From NCBI GenBank assembly GCA_035578905.1, contig JAQJVL010000247.1:496001-560000 (forward strand): DNA of 64,000 bases. The letters are read 5' to 3'. Every line of letters begins with the position of its first letter. The first letter of the stretch is position 1. Origin of the DNA: Stictocephala bisonia (lineage: Eukaryota; Arthropoda; Insecta; Hemiptera; Membracidae). A model generated the notes under the pieces. The model had not been told where the DNA came from. It searched no databases and saw only the letters and a list, made by a program, of their open reading frames with translations. Positions 1 to 10,600 of the stretch are shown one piece after another. The position numbers and the translations under genes were made by a program.

Positions 1-2144
1 AGGTTACCCTCATCAGTGTCAAAGTTGATGTGGGACTTTATTGTTACGTGTGGCTTTCTCGGTTAACATTTGTATATAATTTCCTAAGTATGCAAGTGAA
101 CGTTTACCAGTGCATTTAATTAATCTAATTAATTAACGGTAATAATGCTCTTTCTTACCAAATATAAAAATACAATTTATTGTTAAAAAAGTGGTGAAAC
201 ATGAGTTGTTATCTCTTGAACGAAGCGGTTGAATTGTATCAAAATCATTTTCAACCGCGGAAATGTCGTGTTTTACAAACAAATTAAAAAATATTGTTTT
301 TATCTGATTAAAAAATTTGTTATTTTCATATTTTTTTCGTTTTACATGTTTTTTTTTTTTTATGATGAACACGAATATATAATTGCTTTTTCAATATTTT
401 ATTTTGTCGGCTCAAAAAATATTCTTTTCACTACCCTAACAAAATATAACCTGACTTATCGTAATTGTATATTTATTCAACAAAAATTCGTAATTTGTGT
501 TTAATTCAGGTGCCCGACCTCTTTATACGACTGGTTTTTGTAGTTAATAGTTAGTGCTTATAATGATCACGATTCGCCGTGAAAGTAGTTTTTCCACTAC
601 ATCTTGATAAATACTTGTTATAAACCAAAATAGTTTTCAAATTGCTATTCAACGCAAAAAACACCATAAATCAAATAAAAGAGACAGTTAAAATAACGTT
701 TAAACTAACGGAAATATGTAATAAAAATACTAAATATGATCACATTATTTTTTTGAATTTTTCGCTAAACCGCGATTTTTGCAGAATAAAAGTATATTAT
801 ATACAAATACAAATTTATGACTCATTTTAGGGAAAGTGTTCAAAATTCGTTAGGTGCCAAGAATCAGCTAGTCAATGTACTTTTAGTTCAACTACGGAAT
901 ACACTCCAATGTATGCTGCACATATTCTTTTCTATACTTGCATTCATACATGTACTCACGTCTATATTTTAGGTCCAACATTTATGACCTGGGCATTTAA
1001 AAACCTAATATATTTAGCACTGATTTTATAATAATCAGTCCAATAGCTCTATAAATTGAATAAATTAGTAGCATTTTAGTAAAACCTAGATACTTAAATG
1101 TGTGCGCAGTATGGTTGACGTAGGTTTGTGAAGGACTAACATCTTACACAGTAGTCATTATACGAAAGCAGATATTAAGATACAAAAAGCCCAATTTAAT
1201 TTGAAAATCAGCCGATATAATTGAATGAATAATTTATGAGATTGGGGATTGAATAGATTACTTTAAAAGAAATATTTTTAGCTTCGTCCTTTGCCAAATA
1301 TGGATACATTTGAATAACTTTAGGTATTTTATTTTTACTTGTTTTTGCCTCGACCTGTTGACTATTTCTGTTTAGTACTTATTAATGGTATGTATTGATA
1401 ACTTTGCATTTATTTACATACATTCTGTGTTTAAAATTTCATAATGTACCAATTTCATTAAGTAGAATGTTATATGTGATGTTCGACCCTGAAAATATGT
1501 TACTTTTAAAGTGCCCAAATGAAAATTCACCTGGAAGCCGGAATATTAAATCACCCTTTTTAGAACTATCCATCAAAATTAGGTTTATATCCATCGACAA
1601 TTGCTGTAACTTTTCATATTAATGCTTACATATTATATTGCTTATCTGTATTAAGAGTTTTAACGATTCTTTTCGTAATAATAAATTAAGTTTGTTATGT
1701 AATATTTTTTGTTACTACACAATCACAAGTTATGTGAGAATGTAAGTTCAGAATTGTACATGTAATATTTATGTATTATTGTTATATGCATGTAATATAT
1801 AACATTCATTATTTATGTATTCGTTTCAAAGACGTACTTCATATATGTAAAGGCTTAAATAGAATAAGGGATCAATGGTTATAAACAAATGTAGTTTTGT
1901 TTAAAAATGCCTATTAAAAAATATATAATTGAAAGTGGAAAGACAATAAAAGTATCAGTAACTTTTTAAAACTATTTCACTATAACTGCGATGGAACAAG
2001 AAAAATAAATTGTGACTCCGTACAATTCATACATTAATTATGTTTAAATCACTTTACAGATAATTAGGTTAAATGGATGGGATTGTGTACGCAACATGGC
2101 AAGAAACCCCTCCATACATGTTTTAGGCAAGACTCTAGGAATAT
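1..2144. other. AT-rich sequence with no recognised gene
   Basis: Open frames here are under 95 codons, lie in T/A-rich low-complexity DNA and show no domain-like composition. TAATTA-type motifs cluster near 110-137 and a T-run sits near 350. I see no repeat shared with the rest of the window. Confidence 0.5.
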
Positions 2145-3643
2145 ATGTGACAACAAGACACCGATAACCAAGTATAAAGGAGTTACGTGACATTAAGACA
2201 CCGATAACCAAATTACGTGACTTTGGACACCGATACCCAAGTATAAAATAATTACGTGACGACGAGAAACCGATAATGAAGTATAAAGTAATTACGTGTC
2301 AACAAGACACCGATAACCAAGTATAAAGTAATTACGTGTTAACAAGACACCGATAACCAAGTATAAAGTAATTATGTGTCAACAAGACACCGATAACCAA
2401 GTATAAAGTAATTACGTGTCAACAAGACACCGATAACCAAGTATAAAGTAATTATGTGTCAACAAGACACCGATAACCAAGTATAAAGTAATTTCGTGTC
2501 AACAAGACACAGATAACCAACTATAAAGTAATTACGTATCAGCTAGACACCGATAATCAAGTATAAAGTAATTACGTGTCAATAAGACACAGATAACCAA
2601 GTATAAAGTAATTATGTGTCAGTAAGACACCGATAACCAAGTGTAAAATAGTTACGTGACAACGAGACACCGATAACCAAGTATAAAGTAATTACATGTC
2701 AATAAGACACCAATAACCAAGTATAAAGTAATTAAGTGACAACAAGGCACCGACAAGTATAAAGTAATTCTGTCACAACAAGACACTGATAACAAATTAT
2801 AAAGTAATTATTTGACAACAGGATACCTATAACCAATTATAAAGTAATTACGTGACAACGAGACACCGATATCAAGTATAAATTAATTACGTGACAACAA
2901 GACGCCGATAAGCAAGTATACAGTAATTACGTGACAACAAGACACCGATAACAAAGTATAAAGTAATTATGCGCCAAAGAGACACCTATATCAAGTATAA
3001 AGTAATTACGTGACAACAAGAAACCGATAACCAAGTATAAAGTAATTTCGCGACAACATGACACCGATATGAAGTATAAAGTAACTACGCGAAAACAAGA
3101 CACCGATATTAAGTATAAAGTAATTACGTGACAATAAGACACCGACAATCAAGTATAAAGTAATTACGTGACACCGAGACACCGACAATCAAGTATAAAG
3201 TAATTATGTGCAACAAGACGCCGATAAGCAAGTATAGAGTAATTACGTCACAACAAGAAACCGATAACAAAGTATAAAGTAATTATGCGCCAAAGAGACA
3301 CCTATATCAAGTATAGAGTAATTACGTGACAACAAGAAACCTATAACCAAGTATAAAGTAATTTCGCGACAACTAGACACCGTTATCAAGTATAAAGTAA
3401 CTACGTGACAACAAGACACCGATATTAAGTATAAAGTAATTACGTGACAATAAGACACCGACAATCAAGTATAAAGTAATTACGTGACACCGAGACACAG
3501 ACAATCAAGTATGAAGTAATTACGTGACAACTAGACACCGACAATCCAGTATAAAGTAATTACGTAACAACGAGACACCAACAATCAAGTATAAATTAAT
3601 TACGTGATAACAAGACACCGATATCGAGTATAAAGTAATTACT
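2145..3643. repeat. 40-bp minisatellite array (about 37 units)
   Basis: The unit is 40 bp in the left half, clearest at 2280-2460, and contains AAGACACCGATAACCAAGTA followed by TAAAGTAATTACGTG. Right-hand units are more diverged and often 38-39 bp. A block of about eight units near 2927-3148 is repeated 316 bp later (3243-3464), so local duplication of several units has occurred. The short open frames across the array simply follow the repeat and are not genes. Confidence 0.95.
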
Positions 3644-4679
3644 TCATGGTTTACGATAAAAGTATGATACTTGTAATCAAAAAGGGACTGTTTTATGGTT
3701 ATGCAAAGTAATTTTTCACTTAGAAAAGAAATGGTAAGAAGAGATTAAACCTGGTTGCCAGGACATTTATCATCTCCTGCTTAGCTTCCTGTTTAGCCGC
3801 GGTGGTTTGTTAATTTAAGGAGAAAGATTTTTCAGAATACTTTCCCACCTCCATTTTTATTTCTTCTTATTGGTCTCTGAAGTGTCAGATTGAATTGTGT
3901 TTTGATTAATAAAAACCTCCCCCTTAAGAACTTTCTTACCAAGTGCGTGAATTTATTGTAACTTTCAGTTTTGAGTGAATGCTCAGTAGATATATAGTGT
4001 CTATATTAATCATTTGTAAGACAAACTGAACTTTATTTAAATTAGTTTCTTTCACATTTATATTTATCTTTACAATAGTTTAACAAGCCACATAGTTGGA
4101 ACAAATGCATGTATGAATGCAGTTTGCAGATAAGTGGTTGACATACAAATATTATGTAAGGCTTTAGACTAAGATTGTTTCAATTATGTTTTACTAGACT
4201 ATAGTGCCTGAATATTTCATAATATGCTCCAAATTGTTTAAATTTTTTAGGCTAGTGACCCTCATAACAAATTGAGATAAATCTCAATAAATCAAGTTTT
4301 ATATGTGCCTTTAAATTCGTAATTTGATTTGATAAGTATTTACGTTTTTACATAGAGGATAATATTCCAACTGGTACCAAATTATGTTTTTTTTTTGTTT
4401 TTTGTTTTTTTTGTGCGTTCCACTTTGGTTTAACCTAAACAAAAGTGTTGTATATTTAAAAAATAATTTGTTTTACGGTATAGCTTTAGTTCGTATGTTC
4501 AAGTTTATTCTCATGCTCCAATATTGTTATCAAATTATCGGAAGAAGTTGCTCGTAACTATACGATTTAGCAGTCTTTTGTACACGTACCGGCATAAGAA
4601 TTTTCCGTTTTTTTTTTTATTACAAGTGTAATATATGAATTTTAAAAATACAAACGTGTGTTTTATATATATATATATA
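3644..4679. other. AT-rich sequence with no recognised gene
   Basis: Unique AT-rich sequence between the 40-bp array and the Tigger-like element. T-runs occur near 4386-4412 and 4608-4618. A short (TA)n tract at 4664-4679 supplies the TA target dinucleotide of the following transposon. Confidence 0.5.
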
Positions 4680-4703
4680 GGGGAGGGTTGCCGATATTGG
4701 ACC
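4680..4703 (+). repeat. Left terminal inverted repeat of the Tigger-like element
   Basis: 24-bp repeat starting immediately after TA and ending in GATATTGGACC. It differs from the right repeat at two positions, both G/A. Confidence 0.93.
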
Positions 4704-4864
4704 ATTTGCATAACTTTTATTTTTAATTTTTATTTATGTAACTCAAGAAGTCAAACAGCGTGATGATTGCTTACAGCATCATATTTTCTTCCTTTTCGTA
4801 TTTTTTTACGTACATATTACGATTAATAAAGGAGGAATAAATTATTTTCCAAAACCCTGTCAAC

Positions 4865-4940
4865 GGTCCAATCTCGGAAACGGGTTGCCTTGTTTGGACC
4901 ATTTAGTTTCTTAGATTGGACCAGGTTCTGAGATTGGACC
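4865..4940. promoter_or_regulatory. Left subterminal GGTCCAAT motif cluster
   Basis: Four copies of GGTCCAA or its complement occur outside the terminal repeat: GGTCCAATCTCGGAAAC at 4865-4881, TTTGGACC at 4893-4900, AGATTGGACC at 4913-4922 and AGATTGGACC at 4931-4940. They share the inner half of the terminal repeat. Repeated subterminal motifs of this kind often act as transposase binding sites; that role is inferred. Confidence 0.6.
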
Positions 4941-5283
4941 GCTGACATCAGTCAAATAATACAAACGGAATTTTATTATTACAATATAAAGTAAACTTAA
5001 AATTACTGTTCATAGTCAAGTTATCATGTCTGTATGAAAAATTACCATACATATATAGGCTAAAATTGATGTTTTTTTTTTAATAAAATTATTTAAATAA
5101 ACAAGTAACAATGTTTATCCCAAATACATATTCTTACCTAAAAACTAAACATTTGTATGGCTATACGTTAGTAGCTTTGTAATAACTGTTGCATGGATTA
5201 AAATAATGATATATAATAAATTGTTCGTTATCGAACTTAAGAAAAATCTTCAATTTAAAAACAAGTTTTCCTATTCAAAAAAA

Positions 5284-6951
5284 CTATTCATGACAGTTTG
5301 GGCAAAAGTATGTCTTCACGCCACTGCTGACTCCTGCGCATACTGTGTGAACCCAAGAGGAGCATTTTAAACATCTAATCATGTCCTCTTGAATATTCTC
5401 CTCACATATAACACAGTACCAATTATTAGTTTCAATGTTCTCAGTCTTAATCTTCTTCGGTTTTTCTTTACCATTTTCCCCTCGTTTTTCTCCTGACAGT
5501 AGTTCTCTTCGTTTCTTGTCCTCTTGTTTCTTTTCCTTTCCTATTCTCTTTCTATTTCTATCGGCTTCTTTTTTCTTCTTTGCTTCGTTTACTGCTTCTA
5601 ATTGTAGTTTGTAGGGGCTGCTTGTTATTATGGCTGCTTTCTGTGGTCCTGTTCTTGGTTGGCCTCTTCCCAGACCACCTCGACCACGTGGTGCTGAGAA
5701 AAGATTTCTTTTAGGCAGTGGCGATATATTATTCAGTGTCTTTTCGAAAGATACTCTTGTTTCGGGGACATAATCTATATCCTCGTCAGTGTTATCAACT
5801 TCTGAGCTGGAGAGTTCTGCAGAGTGTGTATGCCTGTCTTGAATTTGTAGGCCTACATTTTGCACACCAGAGGTTGAAGGTGTTGGGTTAGGCCTATATG
5901 TGGTCGTTCCGGACGCTACCTGCTGATCATCATCAGTCAAAACAACTGTGTCTGCCCCAGCAAAATCGCAATCTCGAAAAACATTCCGATTCACTGGCCA
6001 ACAACCACTTGCTCTAAAAGCACTTGACGCGTTGCCTACAGTTGCGGCTTTACCATATGCTTCAGACAACAGTCTACTTATTTGCAGTTGGGTTATTTTG
6101 TCTGTTTGGTGTTCTCTCATGAACGTATCCTGAGCCTGAACGAAGTATTTTTGGAGTGGACCAAAAAATGCAACGTCCAGTGGCTGGAGTCGATGTGACG
6201 TATGACCTGGGAGCTGGAGTAAAATTATCCCAATATCTCTAGCATATTCATATGCTTCCAGATTCTTACTATGGGTTGTGTGTCCATCTAACAGCAAAAG
6301 GACTTTATTGGTATCGCTTGAGTTTATGAAGCTCTTAAAATGCTTCAGCCAAGCTACAAAGAGATCGGAGTTAATGTAACCGGTATCTGATATAGTAACT
6401 AGACTTCCAATGGGAGCCCCTATTCTCAAATCTTCAAGCCATATTTTCCTTTTAAAAATAATCATTGGAGGGACAAAAATACCTGAAGCGCTGGTAGCAC
6501 AAACCATTGTGGTGTTGACACCACGTTCACCACACGTAGCACCCCCAACTTGCTTTTTACCTTTTAAGGCAATTATTTTTTGCATGTGTTTCTGTACAGT
6601 AGAAAACCCAGTTTCATCGACGTTGAAAATGGTATTTCCACTAATCTTGAAGTCGTTAACACACTTTTCTAAAATGTCATAGAAGTGCATGACATTTTCT
6701 CTGTTGAACCCCTGTACACGAGCAAGAGATGTAGCCTCGGGTTTTCGTAGACTTAGTGTTGGGTTCCTTCTCATAAATGAATAATACCACTTTTTCCCAG
6801 CGCATTTAGTTTCTCGATTAAAACTATGTGGGAGTCCATACTTTTTCGCTACTTCAAAGGCAAGTTTTCTCACATCTCTAGCTGTGAAACCAAAAAAATG
6901 TTTCTTCGAATTTAAGCAAATTTTCTGCCAGTATCTGCTCCATTTCCGCAC
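5284..6951 (-). CDS. Tigger/pogo-like transposase, catalytic part with C-terminal PHD finger
   Basis: This frame holds most of a DDD transposase (555 codons counted from an internal Met; the true N-terminus lies in the next frame upstream). Catalytic aspartates are visible in NVDETG (residue 112), LLLDGHTTH (D222) and HRLQPLDV (D259), with 36 residues between the second and third, as in the pogo/Tigger/jerky group. Residues 20-65 fit the end of a CENP-B-type DNA-binding region. A Lys/Arg-rich stretch around residues 455-505 is probably a nuclear localisation signal. Residues 511-555 form a PHD zinc finger with C4HC3 spacing (C513, C516, C527, C530, H535, C538, C550, C553). The first ~20 residues are out of frame and probably not translated. 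It would cut and paste the surrounding element in the nucleus if the frameshift were bypassed. Confidence 0.9.
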   Translation of the reverse strand: MRKWSRYWQKICLNSKKHFFGFTARDVRKLAFEVAKKYGLPHSFNRETKCAGKKWYYSFMRRNPTLSLRKPEATSLARVQGFNRENVMHFYDILEKCVNDFKISGNTIFNVDETGFSTVQKHMQKIIALKGKKQVGGATCGERGVNTTMVCATSASGIFVPPMIIFKRKIWLEDLRIGAPIGSLVTISDTGYINSDLFVAWLKHFKSFINSSDTNKVLLLLDGHTTHSKNLEAYEYARDIGIILLQLPGHTSHRLQPLDVAFFGPLQKYFVQAQDTFMREHQTDKITQLQISRLLSEAYGKAATVGNASSAFRASGCWPVNRNVFRDCDFAGADTVVLTDDDQQVASGTTTYRPNPTPSTSGVQNVGLQIQDRHTHSAELSSSEVDNTDEDIDYVPETRVSFEKTLNNISPLPKRNLFSAPRGRGGLGRGQPRTGPQKAAIITSSPYKLQLEAVNEAKKKKEADRNRKRIGKEKKQEDKKRRELLSGEKRGENGKEKPKKIKTENIETNNWYCVICEENIQEDMIRCLKCSSWVHTVCAGVSSGVKTYFCPNCHE

Positions 6952-7150
6952 TAAATGTAGGCTGTCTCCCCATCATTTTTTTTCCGTTAGATTGATCATT
7001 TTTCCCATCTGCATGTCTCTTTATAGTGGCTTTGGGAACAGAGTAGATACGAGAACATTCATTTAAGCCAAAGTCTCCGTTCCTGTAAGCAGCGACCGCC
7101 CTTAGAAGATCGTCCTCTCCCCACTTCCCGTACTTGCCTCGTTTTGCCAT
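6878..7150 (-). CDS. Tigger/pogo-like transposase, N-terminal DNA-binding part (frameshifted)
   Basis: 90 codons beginning MAKRGKYGKWGEDDLLRAV, a typical start of a CENP-B/psq-type helix-turn-helix as found at the N-terminus of pogo and Tigger transposases. The predicted helix-turn-helix spans roughly residues 9-50 (AAYRNGDFGLNECSRIYSVP, then KATIKRHADGK). The frame ends soon after a run of seven T on the coding strand (plus-strand A run 6892-6898). With six T the frame would continue directly into the catalytic frame, giving a protein of about 621 residues. The split is therefore a single-base insertion, a sequencing error in a homopolymer, or a slippage site. The start Met fits the element, with about 470 bp of untranslated right end upstream. 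Confidence 0.88.
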   Translation of the reverse strand: MAKRGKYGKWGEDDLLRAVAAYRNGDFGLNECSRIYSVPKATIKRHADGKNDQSNGKKMMGRQPTFSAEMEQILAENLLKFEETFFWFHS

Positions 7151-7219
7151 CAGAACCTATAAAAGGGAAAACCAGCTTTTAGTGTGTGCGTCGGTTTTGA
7201 TAAAAATAAACTGTTTCTT

Positions 7220-7270
7220 AGATTGGACCGGTCCAATCTGGGAAACTAACGATGGTCCAATATCGGCAAC
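7220..7270. promoter_or_regulatory. Right subterminal palindrome and internal terminal-repeat copy
   Basis: A perfect 20-bp palindrome, AGATTGGACCGGTCCAATCT, lies at 7220-7239: two head-to-head copies of the subterminal motif. A copy of the inner terminal repeat, GGTCCAATATCGGCAAC, follows at 7254-7270. Both sit about 70-120 bp upstream of the transposase start, so they could be transposase binding sites that also control its own promoter. That function is inferred. Confidence 0.6.
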
Positions 7271-7600
7271 TACGCATGGTTAAATAAAACCTAACCTACA
7301 TTTGTACACGGTTAACATATGAGCTTGGTAGTTATACTAAAATATAGTCTAATTACTGTATATATTAAGCTTGTGAGTGACAATGAGGATACTTACAAGG
7401 CAGTGATGCAATCACGAGGTGAACAAAGTTAGAAAAACTAGTATAAACACCACAAATTCTACTGCTCCGCACACGAAGGAAACACAAGAACAAAGGTTGG
7501 CGCGGAACAATCCCCCACCCTGCGAGAGTCAGTAGAGCCACCACTGAACAACTAAAAGTCCCTAAGTACCCAGATATTAGGGTGGTCCATTCAAGGCACC

Positions 7601-7624
7601 GGTCCAATATTGGCAACTCTCCCC
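7601..7624 (-). repeat. Right terminal inverted repeat of the Tigger-like element
   Basis: 24-bp inverted copy of the left end, GGTCCAATATTGGCAACTCT then CCCC, immediately followed by the TA duplication. Confidence 0.93.

Positions 7625-7675
<51 letters not shown>
7625..7675. repeat. (TA)n microsatellite
   Basis: Alternating TA tract interrupted by a few G and C bases. It is the right-hand continuation of the TA tract in which the transposon inserted. Confidence 0.9.
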
Positions 7676-7676
<1 letters not shown>

Positions 7677-8557
7677 AGTAACATACATAAAATATACTTA
7701 ACATTTCGTTGTTAACAATCGAACCTAGCGAAGACCTACTCTTGACTTTCATATACTACCTCAAATTTTCACATTTCAATTGTTATTTTTCTCTTAAGGA
7801 AATTATTGTCCTGTTAAATTTTAATTGTAATTAAAAAATAGGAAATATTGTTCATATCGAATAAGAAATATTACTAACGCCTTCAGTAAATTACCTTAAA
7901 AAAGATCATTTTTATTAAAGAAATTATCATTTCCGTGTTCAATAGAGAACATCAGCCCAGCATAGCACTGGTTTCCTTGTTCCTTCCGTTCTATATTATC
8001 ATCTTTTAAGTTTTTCAACTAGGTTTACTATTTTTAATGATTCTATTACCAAGCCAATTAATATCTACACGTTTTATTTCTATTCTCTGATGCTCATTAT
8101 AATCGGAGATATTAATCATTAATCAATTATTATTAGTAATTTATTGGTTGTAAACTGAAACTTATTTTGAAAAAAATGTAATACCTCGCTGCTGAAACTG
8201 TCTTCTCCGTGGTTGGGTGGCTGAATATCAATTGACGTGAAATATTTAATTAATATACTAACCTTTTTTGAAAATATCACACGGACAAGCCAAGAAGGGT
8301 AATTTTGAACAAATCACTCTAAGGTTGGCATAACTGGCGAGCCGCCGTAAGTCGCCCGTGATTCTGATGGCTATGAGATTACTATTGTTTGTACAAAACC
8401 CTAAAAAGTTAATTAAATCATTGTCCTCTTATTTATTTTCTGTTCTTAATTTCATTTTTTCTCATCTCCTAATGAACAAGCTAGTACATATGGACATAGT
8501 GTCCGAGAATACGATTCATTACTAATTTAAATAAGCAACTTGCGTCCTTTTGTGCTA
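7676..8557. other. AT-rich sequence with no recognised gene
   Basis: No long frames. A short GC-richer segment around 8195-8380 is unique in the window and I cannot assign it. Confidence 0.45.
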
Positions 8558-8910
8558 TACGATGAGAAATAATGGTTCCAAAGAATTGACATAAATTCCC
8601 CCATATTAAAAACTAAAAAAATCAAAACTTTTTAATGACCAGTTTGATTCCAAATCTTTTTTGTCATAAATCAAAAACTAGCTTATGCGGTTGGCTAAAT
8701 ACACATACCAGTTTTCATAAAAAATTTATCCGTCCGTTTGGTCCCCAGCGAACTGCACATACACACAGATAGACACACATACGAACAGATACCAAAAATG
8801 ATTTTAGAAAAAAACCACCGTTGGGTTCGAGGGACTAACAACTTGTAAAAAAATTTTGCTGACGATAACAATACTTCCTCTATTCTAACGCATATGGGAG
8901 AAAGTAAAAA
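8558..8910 (-). repeat. Dispersed repeat family A, copy 1 (minus orientation)
   Basis: Its reverse complement matches 11475-12005 in several blocks: TATGTGCAGTTCGCTGG, GACCAAACGGACGGAT, GTATTTAGCCAA, CTAGTTTTTGA, then a block starting GTTTTGATTTTTTTAGT and ending near CAATTCTTT. This copy lacks about 150 bp present in the other. It is probably part of a non-autonomous or decayed transposable element; the class is unknown. Confidence 0.75.
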
Positions 8911-9375
8911 TGAAATTCCACCCAAATAAAATGCAACTATGACTTATGTACGGTATATCACGCAGATTATTAATGGAAAATTCACGCTACCACTTTTAAC
9001 TTGATAACTTACACTGTTCTGTTTAATAAAGCACATATTTTCTACCAGGCTATTTATCAACGATAAATAATATAGAGGCTTTATCAAGTGTATTGAAACA
9101 ATTTCGTGTTAAGTACATTAAGGGTTTTTTTTAAGCTTTGATTGCGTGTATTCGTTTAAACAAAGCCAATTCAATCAATGCCTTGTGATGTTACAGGCTT
9201 TACAGACAATAAAGTGCAATCACGTTAAATAGGTGCGAATATTGCATTGAAATTATGTTTATATACTTCTTTGTATCATTAACGTTAAAAACAGATAAAC
9301 ACATCAATTCAAATTACATAATGTATAAAAAAGCATTATCAATAAATGATGAGGGAGACAAAGGTAGTTGGACAT
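8911..9375. other. AT-rich sequence with no recognised gene
   Basis: No frames, repeats or RNA-like sequence recognised between repeat family A and the 3' end of the Penelope-like fragment. Confidence 0.45.
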
Positions 9376-9394
9376 TTGCCATCATTACGTGAAA

Positions 9395-9447
9395 AATACA
9401 AATCACGACGTTTCGATTTGGTAAAACCCAAACCTTTTTCAAGTGCT
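9395..9447 (-). ncRNA. Degenerate hammerhead-ribozyme-like segment of the Penelope-like element
   Basis: On the minus strand: CACTTGAAAAA, then a stem GGTTTGG-GTTTTA-CCAAATC (7 pairs including one G-T), then GAAAC directly followed by GTC and GTG. The order core, stem II, GAAA, minimal stem III, GUC matches the minimal type I hammerheads described in Penelope-like elements. CAC at the start and GTG after the GUC can form the base of stem I. The usual CUGANGA core reads TTGAAAA here, so C3 and the conserved G are lost. This copy is probably not catalytic. Confidence 0.45.
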
Positions 9448-10191
9448 AAAAACTAAATTACATCTACACAAACATGTTATAAAACTACGTTCTTAAACTA
9501 ATAAACTTATCTACTTTAATAATTATCTACATTTTAACCTACATCCTAGAATGGGGTACAACAAAATGAACTTCTACTAAATAAAAAAATGTTATACGAG
9601 TTAAATTAATATAACCAATTAGGCGCTGTCAAGGTCACGATATCAACGAAAAAATGTTAAAACACAATTAAAATTAATATTCAAATCAGACTAAAATAAT
9701 ATTACATTAACTAATCATAAATATATGGTACCTGAAAAACAATATTAATTTAAAATAACATTCAACATGCACAAAAAATGATATATATGACTCCGAAGGA
9801 CTGAGACTACTATTATAATTACATTTTAACCTGAAAAGACAACAATTATTAGGAAAAACAATACAATAATCAAATATTACAAAAATGATGACGTCTTACG
9901 ACCCGCAGTGACGATGGCGTCTAGACGTCCCAGGCACGAAGTGAGGATGATACAATCCAAATGCAGTGTCTACGAAGTTCCCTCCAAGGTGATAAAACAC
10001 GGGGACAAGACAAACATACACACTACACTTCACAACAACCATACACAGACTGACGAGGTCAGGGACGTAAGCACCGAGATCGCCAAAAATGCGGTTACTC
10101 AGGTACGGGGACGGAGACTCATGGGGTGTTTAGTTGTTGTAGGTGCAGGTGGTGTAGGATTCTGGTTAGATGATGTCATGAGTGTATTGAA

Positions 10192-10551
10192 CTATTTATC
10201 AAGTGTGTTTTTAAGTAAAGGAACCCACATGGGTATAACTTCTATGCTACTTTGACTGATTACTTGATCATTATTTAGTTTCATAAAGGCACCTTCGATG
10301 AATTTACGTTTAAAAAAATGTGGTTCCCTGTGAAGTATTTTAGTGTTATCCCAGTTAAATCTGTGTTCATTGTTCCAGGCATGTTCAGCTAATTTAGAAT
10401 GTGTAGTGTATCCTTTTTTAATGTTGTTTTTGTGTACTTTTAGCCTAACTTCCAGTACAAAGAATAATTGTATATGCTCATTATTATTCGTTGAAAGTGT
10501 ACTTTTTCCGAATGTAATGAAATATAATGCTCTATATGATAATTTATTCAT
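10192..10551 (-). pseudogene. Penelope-like element GIY-YIG endonuclease C-terminal remnant
   Basis: The 119-residue frame contains LEVRLKVHKNNIKKGYTTHS, then KLAEHAWNNEHRFNWDNTKI, then LHREPHFFKRKFIEGAFMKL, and ends near IPMWVPLL. This order (RLKxHK, SxLAEHA, HxFxW, ILHRE, KRKxIE) is what follows the GIY...YIG motif in Penelope-like elements. The GIY and YIG residues themselves are not recognisable; the first ~30 residues appear out of frame or unrelated. In intact elements this domain nicks target DNA and is fused to a reverse transcriptase, which I do not find upstream. The plus-strand frame at 9908-10255 overlaps its 3' untranslated part and is a shadow. Confidence 0.78.
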
Positions 10552-10600
10552 GTGGAAGTTTACATCAAAATTATTAGTTATTATGAAGTAAAATTTTCAA

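Larger units (their letters stand above)
4680..7624 (-). mobile_element. Complete pogo/Tigger-like DNA transposon (2945 bp)
   Basis: The ends are 24-bp terminal inverted repeats matching at 22 of 24 positions: GGGGAGGGTTGCC at 4680 and, reading inward on the minus strand, GGGGAGAGTTGCC from 7624, each followed by ATATTGGACC. Both ends abut TA (4678-4679 and 7625-7626), the target duplication used by the Tc1/mariner-pogo group. Inside lies one transposase region on the minus strand (5284-7150), split by a one-base frameshift. Subterminal copies of the GGTCCAAT motif lie at both ends. Insertion was into a (TA)n tract, which continues on the right to about 7675. The near-identical ends and otherwise open transposase suggest a fairly young copy. 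Confidence 0.93.
9376..10600 (-). mobile_element. 5'-truncated Penelope-like retroelement
   Basis: Read on the minus strand, the segment has the end of a GIY-YIG endonuclease domain (10192-10551), about 740 bp of 3' untranslated sequence, and near its 3' end the motif CGAAACGTCGT (9404-9414) preceded by a short stem-loop. This combination is characteristic of Penelope-like elements, whose terminal repeats carry minimal hammerhead ribozymes. The reverse transcriptase part is missing or unrecognisable upstream, so the copy is dead. Exact ends and target duplication could not be fixed. Confidence 0.75.

Noticed and set aside
229..504. 91-codon frame near the window start
   Set aside because: Phe/Ile/Tyr-rich translation of AT-rich DNA with an overlapping frame on the other strand; no domain or conserved features.
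7365..7688. 107-codon minus-strand frame
   Set aside because: It starts in the (TA)n tract outside the transposon and crosses its terminal repeat; no domain and an implausible N-terminus.
9908..10255. 115-codon plus-strand frame
   Set aside because: It lies antisense to the 3' untranslated region and coding end of the Penelope-like element and has no recognisable domain.
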